In this document: one piece after another, positions 24,826 to 37,411 of the stretch | How the letters are laid out: each line of letters starts with the position of its first letter | Position numbering within the stretch: position 1 is the first letter of the stretch | Source: Sipunculus nudus | Lineage: Eukaryota; Annelida; Sipuncula; Golfingiida; Sipunculidae | Assembly (NCBI GenBank): GCA_026874595.1 | Contig: CM049314.1 | Location: 77,921,300 to 77,985,299, forward strand | DNA: 64,000 bases | Direction: 5' to 3' | Notes under the pieces: model-generated | What the model was told of the DNA's origin: nothing | Databases searched by the model: none | Seen by the model: only the letters and a program-made list of their open reading frames with translations | Translations under genes and position numbers: made by a program

Positions 24826-27050
24826 ATGGTCACTGATCCCGCTTGATCACTGATGAGACGCTTTGACAGCTGGTAAGCTCATTATATAAAAGAGGTTTAT
24901 GATTCATCATCGGTTGATTGATAAAACCAAGGATGTAAAACGGTAAATAGGTCTTTCACGTTACTTCCATCGCGGTATAAATGTTTCATGCAGTACGGCA
25001 GGGCCTCGATAAATTCTTCGTCTCATGTATTCGTACCACGTGTAACCGTACCTTGCATATCAATATCTTGTATTCTCGTGCCTGCTACAGTCATATTCTG
25101 TACATCCGAAATTCCTCATTACAAATAGCGCATGAGCATTCTGCTGATTCAAAAACATTCCTTCTTCCAATCGAACATAGGCCACAGCCGTACTTCATCT
25201 CTGGGGTTATTTCATCAGTATGTTACTTACAGGTACACCCAATACAGTTTTCAATTTCTTTTTATGTATTAAACTTTACTTTATGCTGGTATTCTGCATG
25301 TCTTGATTTATCTGATATATGCCAGCATCCGGAAAATGAAAAAAAAAAATTTCATCTGCATTTCCAGCTGTATACATGAGAGAGAGTTTGGTGCCCAAAT
25401 AGTGGCCGGAGGAACGCTATCGGGATGACCTCGCCCTTCCCCGTAATTTATATTAGAATGAACCGCTATACACGAAAGGCCTTGTAAGTCATAATGCTTA
25501 AAATCTGATCAAAGCAAACTTAAAAGTGGTTTTACTCAAATTCGGCAGATGTAAATTACAAAAAGACTTTATGGTCGTAACTGTTCAAAAAGATTTGTAA
25601 CGCTACATATGACACAAACTGAGAACACTTTAAATTTTTCATAAAAAATGGAGGCAAACCAGGGAATGAAATTGAAAATGGGGGTCCCACTGGAGACATC
25701 AAAGCATTTGTGCAATAGGAAAAAGCTTGGTGTCAGTGCCTGAGTGAATGAACAAGGTTATTGGCCTTGGCACGCGGTGACAGCTGGTTTACCTAATAAT
25801 ATTTAATCGCTCGGAATATTGTAAATGACCTGTAAGTTCATGTAGGCCGACAGCAAAAGTTTCCCAGCGAAACCGTCCCGATAATGTACCAGGCTAATGT
25901 AAAGATTTCCAATCGTCTTAACGAAAAATCCACCAGAGCTGAACTTCATAATCAATTTACTTTGTTGTATGTAACAAAAATGATCACTCAGTTGTAAATG
26001 TTGTTACAAATGTGATACTTTTCTGTGTGAGTATTTAATACACAGCTGCAGAACAAATAACAACTAAAGAAAACATTTTTCTCATTTTCCCCCTTTTCCT
26101 TGTAACAAAGTACACATAGTTCAATCTATCAACTCGTGTGTCTGGTATCTTTTTTTTAAACAAAACAATTATATTTGCACAAGGATGTTCATATCATCGA
26201 AGTTTTTTGGTAATTGTATTAGATTTCTTAATCCCTGAGACACCTACTTAAATAGTGTTTAAAAATATTATTATTTGTAGAAAATGGCTGATGCAGTTAT
26301 GTTGAAGGCTGTTGTGGGCAGAAAAACCGGTGTCACATCGCAGAGTTAAAATCGAGATCCAACCTCTCCACAGGAGAAAGCAAAACACTGAAGTCAGATT
26401 AAAAGTGTCAGTTAAAACGAAACATCAAAGCAATGGGAACACAAGCTGTCCTCTCTCGGGATGTTACTGAGACAAAATCACCAGAAAATAATCACTGGTC
26501 TGTGAAGCAGTGAATTTAAAACTCTATTGATCCTGACGTGGAGTGGCAGCTGAAAAGACTCAGACATCATCGCCGTGTCTCTTTTAACATCTTGTTGTCT
26601 TTCACAGGTCTCAAAGGGGGCATCTGTAGACCTTTGCAGGAACTCGCTTAACTGTCGGCAGACGTGTCCCAAATCAAGATACATTAACGTATATCACACC
26701 ACTTATAACAGAGGCTTAATATGATTATTATTTTTATTATTCCATCGCCAAGAGGCGAGATGTATCATAAGTTTACCCAAGGTTTATATGTCAGCAGATT
26801 TACGCGAAAAAAAACTGAAGGGAAGTTTTATGGAGGTTATATGTCAGGTAAGATGCAAGGAAAAATCCATTAAATGTTGGAGATAATCTGATTCACCATA
26901 GTGTTTGGTTAATGCTATTCCGTTGTGATATACGGCTTTCTTATTGTAATAGGGATATTGATAGGTGTTACTTGGTGCCTGTTACCGGAGGTGGCCTGTG
27001 ATTATGTTGTTGAACCATGGCAGCAGCGTTCACATGATAAAGTCGCCAAA
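24826..27050. other. Unique DNA, no gene recognised
   Basis: The longest frame (24,981-25,379, 132 codons) has no recognisable domain and lies in unremarkable sequence, so I do not call it. No terminal repeats or LINE motifs seen. Confidence 0.4.
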
Positions 27051-27051
27051 G

Positions 27052-27064
27052 CAGGGGCGGATCC
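27052..27064. mobile_element. Isolated terminus of the CAGGGGCGGATCC MITE family
   Basis: CAGGGGCGGATCC matches the end sequence of the elements at 4,453 and 39,849. It is followed by a G-rich and then a C-rich tract. No clear opposite terminus could be fixed, so this is a fragment or a more divergent member. Confidence 0.4.
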
Positions 27065-27230
27065 AAGGGCGTGCGCAGGATTTTAGCATAGGCGGGGGAG
27101 GGGGTACTCAAGCCCGCGAAAAAAAGGGGACACCCCCCCCCCCCCTTCGGCCGAGACAGTGGACAGTCGCAATATATTCTGTATACGTGCCCCCGCCCCA
27201 TTAGTTTCTGGATCAACCACAAGAAACCTA

Positions 27231-29752
27231 CAAGAGGTTGCTCACACTACAGTCTGTGCTTCTCATCCTATATATATATATATATGTGTGTGTACTAACA
27301 ACAACAATACTATGACAACAATGACAAAACCAATTGAAACTTGGGAGAATAAAAAAAATATTTACAGGAACATAATAAGAGGTTAAAATAGTTAAAATAG
27401 TGCCGCCGCAGCCAAAGAGTGCAGATGCGTCAGATTGTTACATACTTTGACAGGTGTTAGGTCATCAATGGAAGCTGTATTGACTGTGAGGACTACTGTG
27501 ATTCAGTGAGAACTTTTCTCTTTTTGATTTACGATAACTCAAGGTTAACATATATCAGCTTGCATCATGTTATACCAAACACATCGGAGGAACTACCAGA
27601 ATTTCTACATTCCCATGCATTGTAATGGGCCTTAAGAACTCCTGGTCCATCCAGGTCCTTTGGACCCTACGGGTTAAAACATATATGTATAAAGTAGTTA
27701 ATGCTATTAAAAACAAATGAAAGACTTCAATTTGAGACCTCATTGTCTAGCCTTTCGAAACTTGTGGGTCCGAGCACCCATAGGCCCTTCCAATCACAGT
27801 TGATAAAACTAAAAGCTAACACCAAAGAGAAAAAGTTCCGCATTAACAAACATTTAACTGAGCCCTGTAGGAGACAAAGCCCGAGCCGGGTCATTTTGAG
27901 TTGTCCTGATGACAGCTATATAGTTGTAAGTTAACATAAAAGCTAAAAAAGATTTTCTCATTTTCAAGTACTTTCTGGTGTTCTTCGCATAAGAAACTCC
28001 TGACGGGCCCGGGCCCCTTTGGATCACTCACTATTAGAAACTCTATATTATTTATTTACTTTTCATAAAACTCGTGATTTAATCATTTTCGAGTTTTTTC
28101 TTGTGCCTCATTGAAAATTCCTAGGCTAAAATAAAATCAAGTGAGACCTACATTTTCAAACTCGAGATCTGTAGACATAATACTCAAATGACTGGATGCG
28201 CATTTCTTTCGCCCTATTAGGGACTGTCGTGCCCCATGCATGACATGACATGACCTATGCATGAGCAGCAGCTTCCAATAAACTTTTTGTTTGGTCCATC
28301 ACAACTATAGGGTATCATCCTATACTGTTAGGCCTACTAAATTGAAACAGTTTTAACCAGGGCATGGGACTTACAAATGCAACTTGTAAGATTATTTTGC
28401 AAAAGGCTTAGGCATGCCCTGACAATTAACAAAATTGGGTGCCCTTAAAAATTTGTTGAACAGATTTTAGGAGGGTGGGGGCGCCTGTTTCGCCCCCTCC
28501 CCCTCTAACCACGCCCCTGGGATCCGGGATTTTTTTGCAGAGAGGGATCAACTTGTGTCATGCATAAAAAATGCCAAAAAAATGTCGAGCAGGGAAGAAG
28601 GGGGGTGGAGTCTCGCCCTCCAAAACCACCTGTCATGCATAAGATTTGGCTAAAAAAGGGGTTGTTGGTTGGCCGACCCCAAGACCCCCCCCCCCCCCCT
28701 GAATCCGCGCCTGCAAAGGGGCTTGCTGAATCAATATATCTGAAAGCGTATCAGACAGAGGCTTGATAATATAGAGCCTAGAGCCCTTACCACTATAGGC
28801 TACATGCTATTCCTGGTGTTGTTTTCCCCTTTTCCTTACACAAGAAGCATTGTTTGATAAATGGATTCCAAGCACCAGATGCGTGTCAAGTTGTATGGCT
28901 AGCTATAAAATAGTCGATTGGTGATTTAACAGTTCACGATGTAAACAGCATACGTGTTTCGGTAAAAAAAAAGGGTCAATGTACTAAAATCAAGAACTGT
29001 TTTTATAAATATTTACAATCCACGCGCACGAAATGCTTATCAGTCCACATCAATTATTACTCCATACTCCATGTGTACGGACGGGTATTCCATGCCCATT
29101 TGAGGATCGGTACTTCGTCTCCAAGGATTTGTAATTTCATGCCCGTATTGACTCCCTTGCGTCTTCATCATCAGTCATTCTGCATCATATACTGGAGGGC
29201 AACATTTATCCTTAATCTTGTACTTTTTATAACGGTTCATAAAACCAGACGCCACTGACATGAATAATATTTTAATGCAAGCAATGTGTATGTTGTAAAG
29301 GCTGATCCGGATTCCGTCCTGACCCGGTATTTAGGTTATTTGCCTGTTTCTCTCCCTACCGCCTGAGCGCCCTGTTGTTATCATTGTGTTGGTATGTCTG
29401 ATAATCAAAATAGTGGAGTTCCTAGAAGTGTTCTTGGCGGATCCACACAGGGGCGAGTCAGAAAGTATAATTCTTTTTTTTATTCAAACCGGTGCACTTC
29501 GAACTCAGAGAGAATAGGCAAGAGTTTACAAATTTGCTCAATCCAAACATTTAACCCCTAGTCATATTAAACAATATGTCATATTACAAAATCGGAGCGT
29601 AATTTATATAACCTATTATTTGATAAGAGTAAATTAAGCCCGTGCTTGGCAGTATTGGTTCTATCCGGGGCAATGCTGAGATCCACCATTCAAATGTGTT
29701 CCCGTCTAATGTTCATTCAGGCTCGGTAAGAGACATTCCATTCCTGAATATA
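27231..29752. other. Unique and G/C-homopolymer-bearing DNA, no gene recognised
   Basis: Contains a short AT microsatellite near 27,270 and a long C run near 28,687-28,701 ending CTGAATCCGCGCCTG, which may be another decayed MITE terminus. No exon supported. Confidence 0.4.
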
Positions 29753-30691
29753 CAGTGAACTCCCGCATGACGACCACCCCTTTAACACGACCACCCCGCT
29801 AACACGACCACTTTTCTTGGTCCCAGAATTGTCTAATATAAATTATCATATAAAAAACTTCGGTAACACGACCACCCCGCTATCACGACCAACGACCACA
29901 TTTTTTGGTCCCGACCTTCAGATTAGCCCCCGTATTACGACCACTGACCCGTGGCGACCGCGGCCTGTTGAGCAGATGACACGCTCATCGCCCAGCTTGG
30001 ACTTAGGTAATAGCCCGTAATTAATTAACCGTATCACGACCACTGGCCCGTGGCGACCGCGGCCCGTTGAGCAAGTGACACGCTCATCGCCCTGCTTGGA
30101 CTTAGATTATAGCCCGTGATTAATTAGCCGGGCACGTTCATCTGCCCAGCCATATATTTAGGCTTGTTTATAATGCCGCCCAACCTGTTGGCCAAACTAT
30201 ACGCATCAGCAGATATTGGACTCCATGGTCCGTTACATTGTTTGTTGAGTACGGATGTATGATAAGCATTTAATATACTGATCAAAAAGGAGTTTGGCAA
30301 ACATAACTAACACCTAACGCAAACATTCAGGCGAGTAAAGTAAAACTGTGACAAATCACATTTCAATGATCAAGCAGGAACCATGTAAATAACACTAAAA
30401 ATTAAATGTGGTTATTCTGCTCTCACTACGTGTTCGACATCAGACCATCTGCGTGTGAAGACCAATGCTGTAAGAATGACCTCAACGCCAGCTCGTAAGA
30501 AAAAACCTAAAGAGCTCAGCCTCCAGGAGAAGATAGAACTCACCGAGACCGTCGAAACAGGGACAACAACGTAATATTTACTTGAAATACCCATATTATC
30601 GTCTAATGTACAAGCATCTCGCTAACACGACCACCCCGCTAACACGACCACTTTCCCTGGTCCCGCAGGTGGTCGCGTTAGCGGGGTTTTA

Positions 30692-30694
<3 letters not shown>
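29753..30694 (+). mobile_element. Internally deleted Tigger (pogo group) element
   Basis: The ends CAGTGAACTCCCGCATGACG and GCGGGGTTTTACTG match the termini of the larger element at 45,855-48,613, and TA flanks both sides as expected for Tc1/mariner-type insertions. The left arm aligns to the start of the transposase exon 1 (ATG at 30,476), then jumps near 30,552 to sequence matching the region just before the right end of the full copy (from about 48,453). About 1.8 kb, almost all of the transposase, is missing. It could move only with transposase supplied in trans. Confidence 0.9.

Positions 30695-30767
<73 letters not shown>
30695..30767. repeat. AT microsatellite between Tigger and LTR
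   Basis: A pure AT run links the right end of the deleted Tigger copy directly to the LTR terminus. It creates open tyrosine/isoleucine frames on both strands that are not genes. Confidence 0.95.
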
Positions 30768-30771
<4 letters not shown>

Positions 30772-31541
30772 ACGGAATCTAATATAAACATATCACAAAC
30801 CTTGTAATGGAGATAAAAAAGCAGATTCTGTATCACTAGGCAGCGTGAAATGTCTAGAGGAATGAATAAAGAAGTCAGTGTTTTTTTTGTTAACAAATAA
30901 CCATAATTTATTCTTAAAATAACCCTTACAATACAATACACTAAATCAATACAATTATACAGTAAAACAGCGGTATAGCAACAAGTCAATACAATCACAC
31001 AGAAAAACAATGCGCACAGTACCTGGATACAAACACCTTCACAACGATAAGTCCTATAAATGTAAACTCTCGGAAAATGACAGTCCTGTGGAAAGTTCTT
31101 GCAACAACCCAGAAAGTAAACTGAAGTCCAAATGTATAAAATCCAGGAGAAAGTCTTTGAAAAATCTATAATTGCCGCATTTGTCGGATAAGGTCCTGAC
31201 ACACGCTTCTGCGTCCGCTGGAATTTGCTCTGCTGTTCTCTCTCTGTCCTCTCTGGTTCTAAAAAACAGCCCCTTTATATTCCTTCACACCCCAAGCCGA
31301 GAATTTTCCACTTCTCGAGCAGTCTATAAGGTCTTGCACAACACACGTTTTAGGAAATCTCTAGAAAAACAGTGCTGCGTGTCTCCACACACCATGGTGT
31401 ACACGTGACGCACGACCAAGCCAGCAGGACAACAAAATTTCAACCGGTACGGATTAAACATAGAATGTAACAATCGGCCAGGCAAGAGCGCTACAACATG
31501 AGTTACGCCCGTGCCACACAATAAAAAGAGCACCTGTAACA
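30768..31541 (-). mobile_element. Long terminal repeat of a Ty3/Gypsy-like retrotransposon
   Basis: On the minus strand the segment starts TGTTACAGG and ends CCGTAACA, giving the TG...CA ends and short inverted termini typical of LTRs. It holds a TATAAAGGGG promoter-like box (TATA at 31,274-31,279) and AATAAA downstream of it (about 30,908-30,913), in the order expected for U3-R-U5. It lies directly downstream of a Gypsy reverse-transcriptase fragment on the same strand, so it would be the 3' LTR. No partner LTR was seen, so target duplication cannot be tested. Confidence 0.7.
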
Positions 31542-31574
31542 ATTTTCACACTGAACATTACATACAAGCTTTTG

Positions 31575-31846
31575 TTTCTTCTTTAGCAAAATAGTGTCAG
31601 CTACAGCAGAATTATTTGGACAAAACTTCCTGTAGTATCCAACCATACCAAGAAAACGCATTATTTGCTTTTCGTTCTCTGATCTAGAAATGCAGAAATA
31701 GCCCTTATCTTAGCATCAACAGTTTTTACCTGACCCTGCCCTACAATATGACCCAAAAATGTTACTTGTGCATGACAAAACTCAGATTTTACTAAGTTGA
31801 TGGTCAGACTAGAAAGCCCAAAGCTAGCATGACAACGAGAGTTCAA
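31575..31846 (-). pseudogene. Ty3/Gypsy reverse transcriptase fragment
   Basis: The minus-strand frame at 31,661-31,846 includes KSEFCHAQVTFLGHIVGQGQ, and a second frame continues with MRFLGMVGYYRKFCPN. These two blocks are the conserved C-terminal part of Ty3/Gypsy reverse transcriptase ('K.EF....V.FLGH.V...G' and 'FLG..GYYR.F'). A frameshift separates them near 31,680. Protease, the RT catalytic core, RNase H and integrase are absent, so this is an internal remnant next to its LTR. Confidence 0.85.
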
Positions 31847-31864
31847 CCACTACGGATAAATCTA

Positions 31865-33345
31865 TAAATATTTTTTTCGTATTACCACATCTAAGTTATC
31901 TAGTCCATTAGCTATACATACATTGCCTTGGCACTATCCATTCTAGAATAGTTAAGAAACCGTCTGAGTACGTTATTACAACCAATCCTGATTTTACTGT
32001 ACATCTGTTTTGAATAATTACACCACAGTGTGACATTATAAAAATTTGAACAGTATGCTTGGTACAAGGATGCAAGGACCGGCGGTGAACAATTACTAAA
32101 TTTACGCAAAAGAATATTACTTCGTGCATATAAACTTCTCAACTGCTTTAACATATCTTCATGATCTTGCAGAGTATCTTGAATTACAACACCTAAATAT
32201 TTCACTTTTTATACAAACTTAATTTCCAAGACTCCTAATGTCACCTTTGGACAGACAAGATTGTAACCTTTTGGTCTAATCACCAAACATTCTGTTTTCT
32301 GAGGATTATACATAATATCCCAAGAAGTACCATAGCTTTGACAAATGTCCAATAGATTCTGTAGTCCCTCTGCACTTGGTGCAATAAGGGAAAGGTCATC
32401 TGCATTTAAGAAATGATTTACTGAAAGGTCATTAATTTGGCAACCATTATAACTCTTGTTTAGTAAATAGCTTAGGTCATCAACATATAAAGCAAACAGG
32501 TGTGGCGATAATACACTTCCCTGTCTGACACCATTAGTCACATTAAAAAACTCTGATGTACATGAACCCCATTTCACACAAAATCGTTGATTCTGGTACC
32601 AGTACATAAGGATACGAACAACAAGTATAGGTACATTTCTAGCAATAAACTTTTGAAACAATGTCCGGTGATTTATTCGATCAATATAATATTCTTTATT
32701 TTCTGCAACAAAACATATTCTAATATCTTTTACATAATAGTAACAAGAGCTATTGGTCTATAATTATTCTTATCATTTATTTTACCATTTTTATTCTTTA
32801 CTAAAGGAACAATTATGGTATCCATCAAACCTGTAGGAATATAGCCATGATTTACACTAGATGTGAACAAAAAAGACAGCAACACTTCTATTTGCTTATC
32901 AGCATATTTATAGTGCTCAGCACTCAGACAGTCCAATCCAGCAGATTTACCAGACTTCAAACGTTTAATTGCGTCAGCAACTTCTAAGGAAGTAAAATTA
33001 ATTCCTTCATTGCAAATATTGTTACACTGGTGCATGTCTTGATGTTTATGTGTTGACGATTTAATGCAATTCAAAAGGTTACAATAGTGGCTTTTCCACA
33101 ATTTAGATATATTCTGTTCTCCAACCACACCATCAATATTAGTAGAAAAGGGTACCTTAGAATTATAAGATTTACGAACTTCCTTCCAAAAGGATTTTTT
33201 TATCTCTGTTTTCAACACTTTTTGCCATAGCATCAGCTCTCAACTGATCCTCATTCTGTTAACATTGTCTTAGAGCATATTTAAACTAAAGACGAGAACG
33301 TCTCATGGACTCACACGCAGGTCCACACCTTGGTTTGCCTTGGCC
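31865..33345 (-). pseudogene. Non-LTR retrotransposon (LINE) reverse transcriptase, broken
   Basis: Three frames on the minus strand follow the usual order. From 33,345 to 32,730 comes the linker after the endonuclease, ending KNKNGKINDKNNYRPIALVT (the N-terminal RT block). From 32,661 to 32,209 come NGVRQGSVLSPHLFALYVDD and FLNADDLSLIAPS. From 32,205 to 31,912 comes the C-terminal 'SLYARSNILLRKF...SYCSNFY...LWC' region. Between the first two the catalytic block with the first aspartate is deleted; only the following DRINHR stretch remains near 32,680. The YADD-box tyrosine is asparagine. The endonuclease is missing. The clade (Jockey/CR1-like) is uncertain. Confidence 0.85.
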
Positions 33346-35242
33346 TCTATATATATATATATATATATACATATATATTAAAATGATGGTATTATATTCA
33401 TTTTTATCATTATCATAATTTTTCCAAGCGAAGATGTTATCATTGGAACCTCCGCCTAGTTTTCTGCTTCCGTTTCCCCGCCAACCGTGATTCCGAACCG
33501 ATCTGAGGTCGTCAACAACTGCAGGCTCAGTACAAATAGGTCAAATTCCTCCGCGACAAACAAATACCGATGTAATTATCCCCTGCTAAATAACTGAAAT
33601 AACCCGGACTACAGAAGCAATTATCTTCAAAAGATATGTACCTGGAATGTGTTTTTATCCAGCGCCGGGGTGAATGTTAATGTCATGTGATAGCTAGTGC
33701 ACGCGGGATCACTGGTATGTATGCCATCCCTATAAACATAAACAGAGTGTATTACGTTTAAGTACTAGACAGAACGTTCCGTATATTTCAATTAAAAACG
33801 GTCAAACTAAAATCAAAGTTCTGATATAAAAGATCATTATAAGTCACCTGATGAAGGACATATCGAGGCCCACGCCAGAAAATCGTTGCAAAAAAAGGAA
33901 ATTTATGGAGCGGTTAAACAGACTCTCCCCAACACTAGTTACACCTCACGGTGTTAAAAAAAAATGAAGAAACAATTTGTTTCCTCGTAGTGATTGTTCA
34001 AGGCAGTTCGACTTGGTATGCCATTCCTTTCTGACACTGCAGTATAGAAAGAGGCGATGCCACTAGATGTCTCAAGAGCTGATGTATGTAAGGGTATATG
34101 TAGAAAAATCAGACTGATTGTAAAACAAAAAAAAATTAATGTATATTCTGATATATAATGTTTTCATATTTATGCGGTTTTTTAATAAATCACAAAGCCC
34201 TTTCCCCCGACTTTACATAGAATATTGCGGGAAAACTACCCAGTACCCATACACTTAATATCTGCAAACAATTGACAGTATGCGAGAAATTTCAAGGCAT
34301 GAAAATACCAATCATATCTACATTAAGTTTTATACTTTGCATTTTCCTCTGTAGGTAGGAATAACTTATGCCCCCCCCCCCCCTTCGTTAATCCTGGCAA
34401 CGCTCCCGCTTATCACTAACCAACTGTGAAAGTTTTTAGAACCACCCCGAGTCAGTTTGTGTCACGTGATAGGGTGAACATCCAAGTAGTCAAGGAGTAA
34501 CGGGTTCACATTCCTCCGTTTGTTAACATCCCTGTGTTATATAACGGGAATAATCCAGCGTTTGTACATTCCTTGGAATATTTACTCTTGTTTTAGATGT
34601 CTATTTAATTTGTACCGGAAGTGGTATGACTTGCTTACCAAACCTGAATGAATAAAAGTGGGAAACCGCATTGTACAGGTGCGTTTGGCTGGAACGAGGT
34701 CGCTCTTGCAGGAACTCGAAGTTTGAAACTTAATTGTAACGAGTGCACCTAAAAATAATTCCAGGAGTCACTGATTAACCTAAAGATAGCATTACAAGTC
34801 TCTGAGGTTGTTAAGGTGGGCCCGAACCTGCAGCTTTCCTGCCTCCTGTAGTGCAATACCCAAACTATACCAGGCCACATAATACAAACAAAAAAAGTGC
34901 CAGCGAGAATACAACTGAGGCAAGGGTTCTGGTACATTTAGGCCGGATATTTAATGGAACGTGGCGCCTTGGGAAATTTATCTTTCATTGTCTTAAACCC
35001 CTCACTTAACCCCTCGCGACCTTTGGCCTTTGGTGTTCGTAAAAGAAGAGCAGCCGTGTTGGTTTACAGACATACAGGAAGATGTATTAGCTGTCTGCAG
35101 GGTTCCGGGACCGCCCATGCCGGCCCAATTTAATCAAGGCCGCTTACTGCATTGATCATCTAATACTTATAAAAGGAATTCGGTTCACGTTTGTTCGCAG
35201 TGTTCTCTATAACCGCGCTGTGTACAATATTGTGCCATACAT
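33346..35242. other. AT microsatellite, then unique DNA without a recognised gene
   Basis: The AT tract at about 33,346-33,380 abuts the upstream end of the LINE. The remainder holds a poly-C run near 34,371 but no exon, repeat or element that I recognise. Confidence 0.4.
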
Positions 35243-35305
35243 CATTTTAAAGGTTATTATCCCCGCAGTGACATAGGCGATATGAAAATAAATAATTTTT
35301 AATAT
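35243..35305. repeat. Short dispersed repeat, copy 1 (pair with 50,530-50,592)
   Basis: Shares ATTTTAAAGGTTATT, TCCCCGCA and AAATAAATAATTTTTAA with 50,530-50,592 in the same orientation and spacing. Probably one end of an interspersed element; the rest is not recognised. Confidence 0.65.
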
Positions 35306-35514
35306 ACATATAATTTTGATTAATTTTTCTGGGTTTTTTTACCGAGCACAGCCGAACTGCCTTCGGCAATCAGCGGAATGCGTGCATCGTGGTCACTTAA
35401 CCTCTAACACTGAGGTCTATTGTTCATATGAATAACGCTTGCTTTCAATGAGGGACCACGTGCGTGGTCAGTAAAAGAGAAAAACACATGTTTCTTGCTT
35501 TATGAAATGGAGAG

Positions 35515-35689
35515 TTCAACCTAGGAGGATTAATGACAAAACCTAATTCAAGGTCCCAATTTCAGGAACAGGGCTGGGGTGGTGTCGGGGGTTTCAGGCC
35601 TCAAAATTTGTCTGATACGATGAAAAAAAATTGCGGCGGTTGAAAATGAATACGGACCCTCTGCATGGAGCCCGTTGGGTCCGCTTCTG
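35515..35689. mobile_element. Decayed member of the CAGAAGCGG MITE group
   Basis: Ends GGGTCCGCTTCTG, the inverted form of a CAGAAGCGGACCC terminus. Its body (GATTAATGACAAAACCTAA, AAGGTCCC, GGGCTGG) is related to 58,636-58,720. The opposite terminus is not clear, so its limits are approximate. Confidence 0.5.
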
Positions 35690-36818
35690 CTACTTACGAG
35701 GTATGCATATTTCTGTTTCTTTCTTCAGGAACAGTTTCCTTGCAACGTACATTTAATAAGTCTTTCATGTGTTCCTCACATCAACCTATAATCTTTGTAC
35801 GTCCACCTATAGAATCCAGTCAAATATCATCGAAAACCTGAATGCCCCCGCGTCTCATTCCGGTTCGCAATGTAAACACCATCACTGGCCAGGTCATCAA
35901 GGTAAACATACCGGGCTATAAATATCTTGCCATGAGGACAGAACCACAAAATATATGTTTAACATTTTGGAGCGACTGCAGGATCACTCACGCACTGTCT
36001 CCACCAGGTTATGAGTTTATACGGACGGACGGTATGATGTTAAGGATTCATGTAATTTGAAAGTAAGTGGCAAAACTAAGATACAAGCAGCTGTACATAG
36101 AAACGTTTTCTGTTCACAGAAGTGTTACGCCTCTGAGAGGTGCGTGAGTTATTCTACAGTCGTGCCAAAATGTTTCTACATATCTTATGGAGACAGTTTC
36201 CGACTGAAAACCTATATTTTCTGTAAACTTTTAGAATAGAAAAAAATGAGCCAACATTTCACATCTCAGTTAATATATCTCCCTAACCCCGGTAATAAGC
36301 CCGGTATACCGGGTCTATCAGCTAGTCAAGTATAAAGCAAGTTGAACTTCATCGAATTAGCAATATCTCCTTAATCATTTCTGACCCACGTGACCCTCGC
36401 GGTTATAGTGTATATTCCATCACAACAGGGGTATCTAAATACCTGGTTATTACGGTGTGAATATAAGCCTCCTGCGGGCTAAAATATGTTACAACCAGCA
36501 AACTTAAATCTGTATAAATTGTGTCATAATTAGTTAATGCGGCCCAATCAACTATCTTACTTTTATAACTAAAGGTAATCCCTTGGAACTTTTATAAACA
36601 TAGGCCAGAAAACGTGGATATTAACACTCACAGGCTGCTTGTTTTGTTTATATCAATGTGTTTATAATATGTGAGGGCCAGTCAAAACAATCAAAACAAA
36701 TTCAATAAAGGCATCTGATCAGATAAACCAGAGCTTTGGAAAGGGCGTTTTTCAACAAGTGACCTTTCTACCTCCGCATATACATGCTACCAACTACCTT
36801 AGGTCATATTTTTTTTCA
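35690..36818. other. Unique DNA with two anonymous short frames
   Basis: Frames at 35,842-36,060 (72 codons) and 36,057-36,239 (60 codons) start with ATG but match nothing I know and lack convincing splice context. No other structure seen. Confidence 0.4.
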
Positions 36819-36819
36819 C

Positions 36820-37000
36820 GTTTGTCAACATTGCTGTGTTTACAATCACGTTGTTAATAAACAAGTTTATCCATCCTTCACGGAGGCGTTTTAAGAACTT
36901 CTCATAAACTTAGCTCATTAATATATACACAGAGGAAGCCAGAAATCACATACATTCTTTTTCAAAAGGCAAGTGAATGGGCACTTTTAAGAGGCCTGTA
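36820..37000. repeat. Dispersed repeat, copy 2 (pair with 1-195)
   Basis: Same order of conserved blocks as positions 1-195, including CCATCCTTCACGGAGGCG and AGTGAATGGGCACTTTTAA. Its left limit near 36,820 shows where the family probably begins. Confidence 0.7.
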
Positions 37001-37411
37001 CAGGTAATGGGCTGCTGCAACCAGAATTTGTTTGAAGACAGCATGCTGGAAACCTGGACACCATGACAGATCTTATTTTATCACTATGGCAGAAATATTA
37101 GTTGTTAGTTGTAAGTATTGACATACAGTTCTCTTTTCAGGGTTGGTTCAACTTTGCTCGACCTGTGCACTTTTAAGAGCATTTTCGTGTGTACTCTCTT
37201 TCAGCCTCTGGTATAAACGTATATGTTTATTTTAATTCATCACTTAGTATAAGACGCTAACGATATCAATCTTTGTAGATTTATTTTCTAAACATAATAT
37301 GATTCGAAAGAAAATATTTTTGTTCTTAGTTATTACAAGAAAACGTTTAAAGTACATTTGCACCAACTTATACTCTGTAAAATGGCTAATATAAATATGT
37401 ATAAAAAATAT
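37001..37411. other. Unique DNA, nothing recognised
   Basis: AT-rich, no exon or repeat seen. Confidence 0.4.

Noticed and set aside
24981-25379. 132-codon plus-strand frame
   Set aside because: No recognisable domain, no splice or promoter context, and cysteine/isoleucine-rich composition typical of chance frames in AT-rich DNA.
30582-31202. Frames with long tyrosine-isoleucine runs here and at 43.5, 50.8 and 51.0 kb
   Set aside because: They come from AT microsatellites and adjoining LTR or intergenic DNA.
35842-36239. Two consecutive ATG-initiated frames of 72 and 60 codons
   Set aside because: No family resemblance and no convincing splice sites; left as unsupported.
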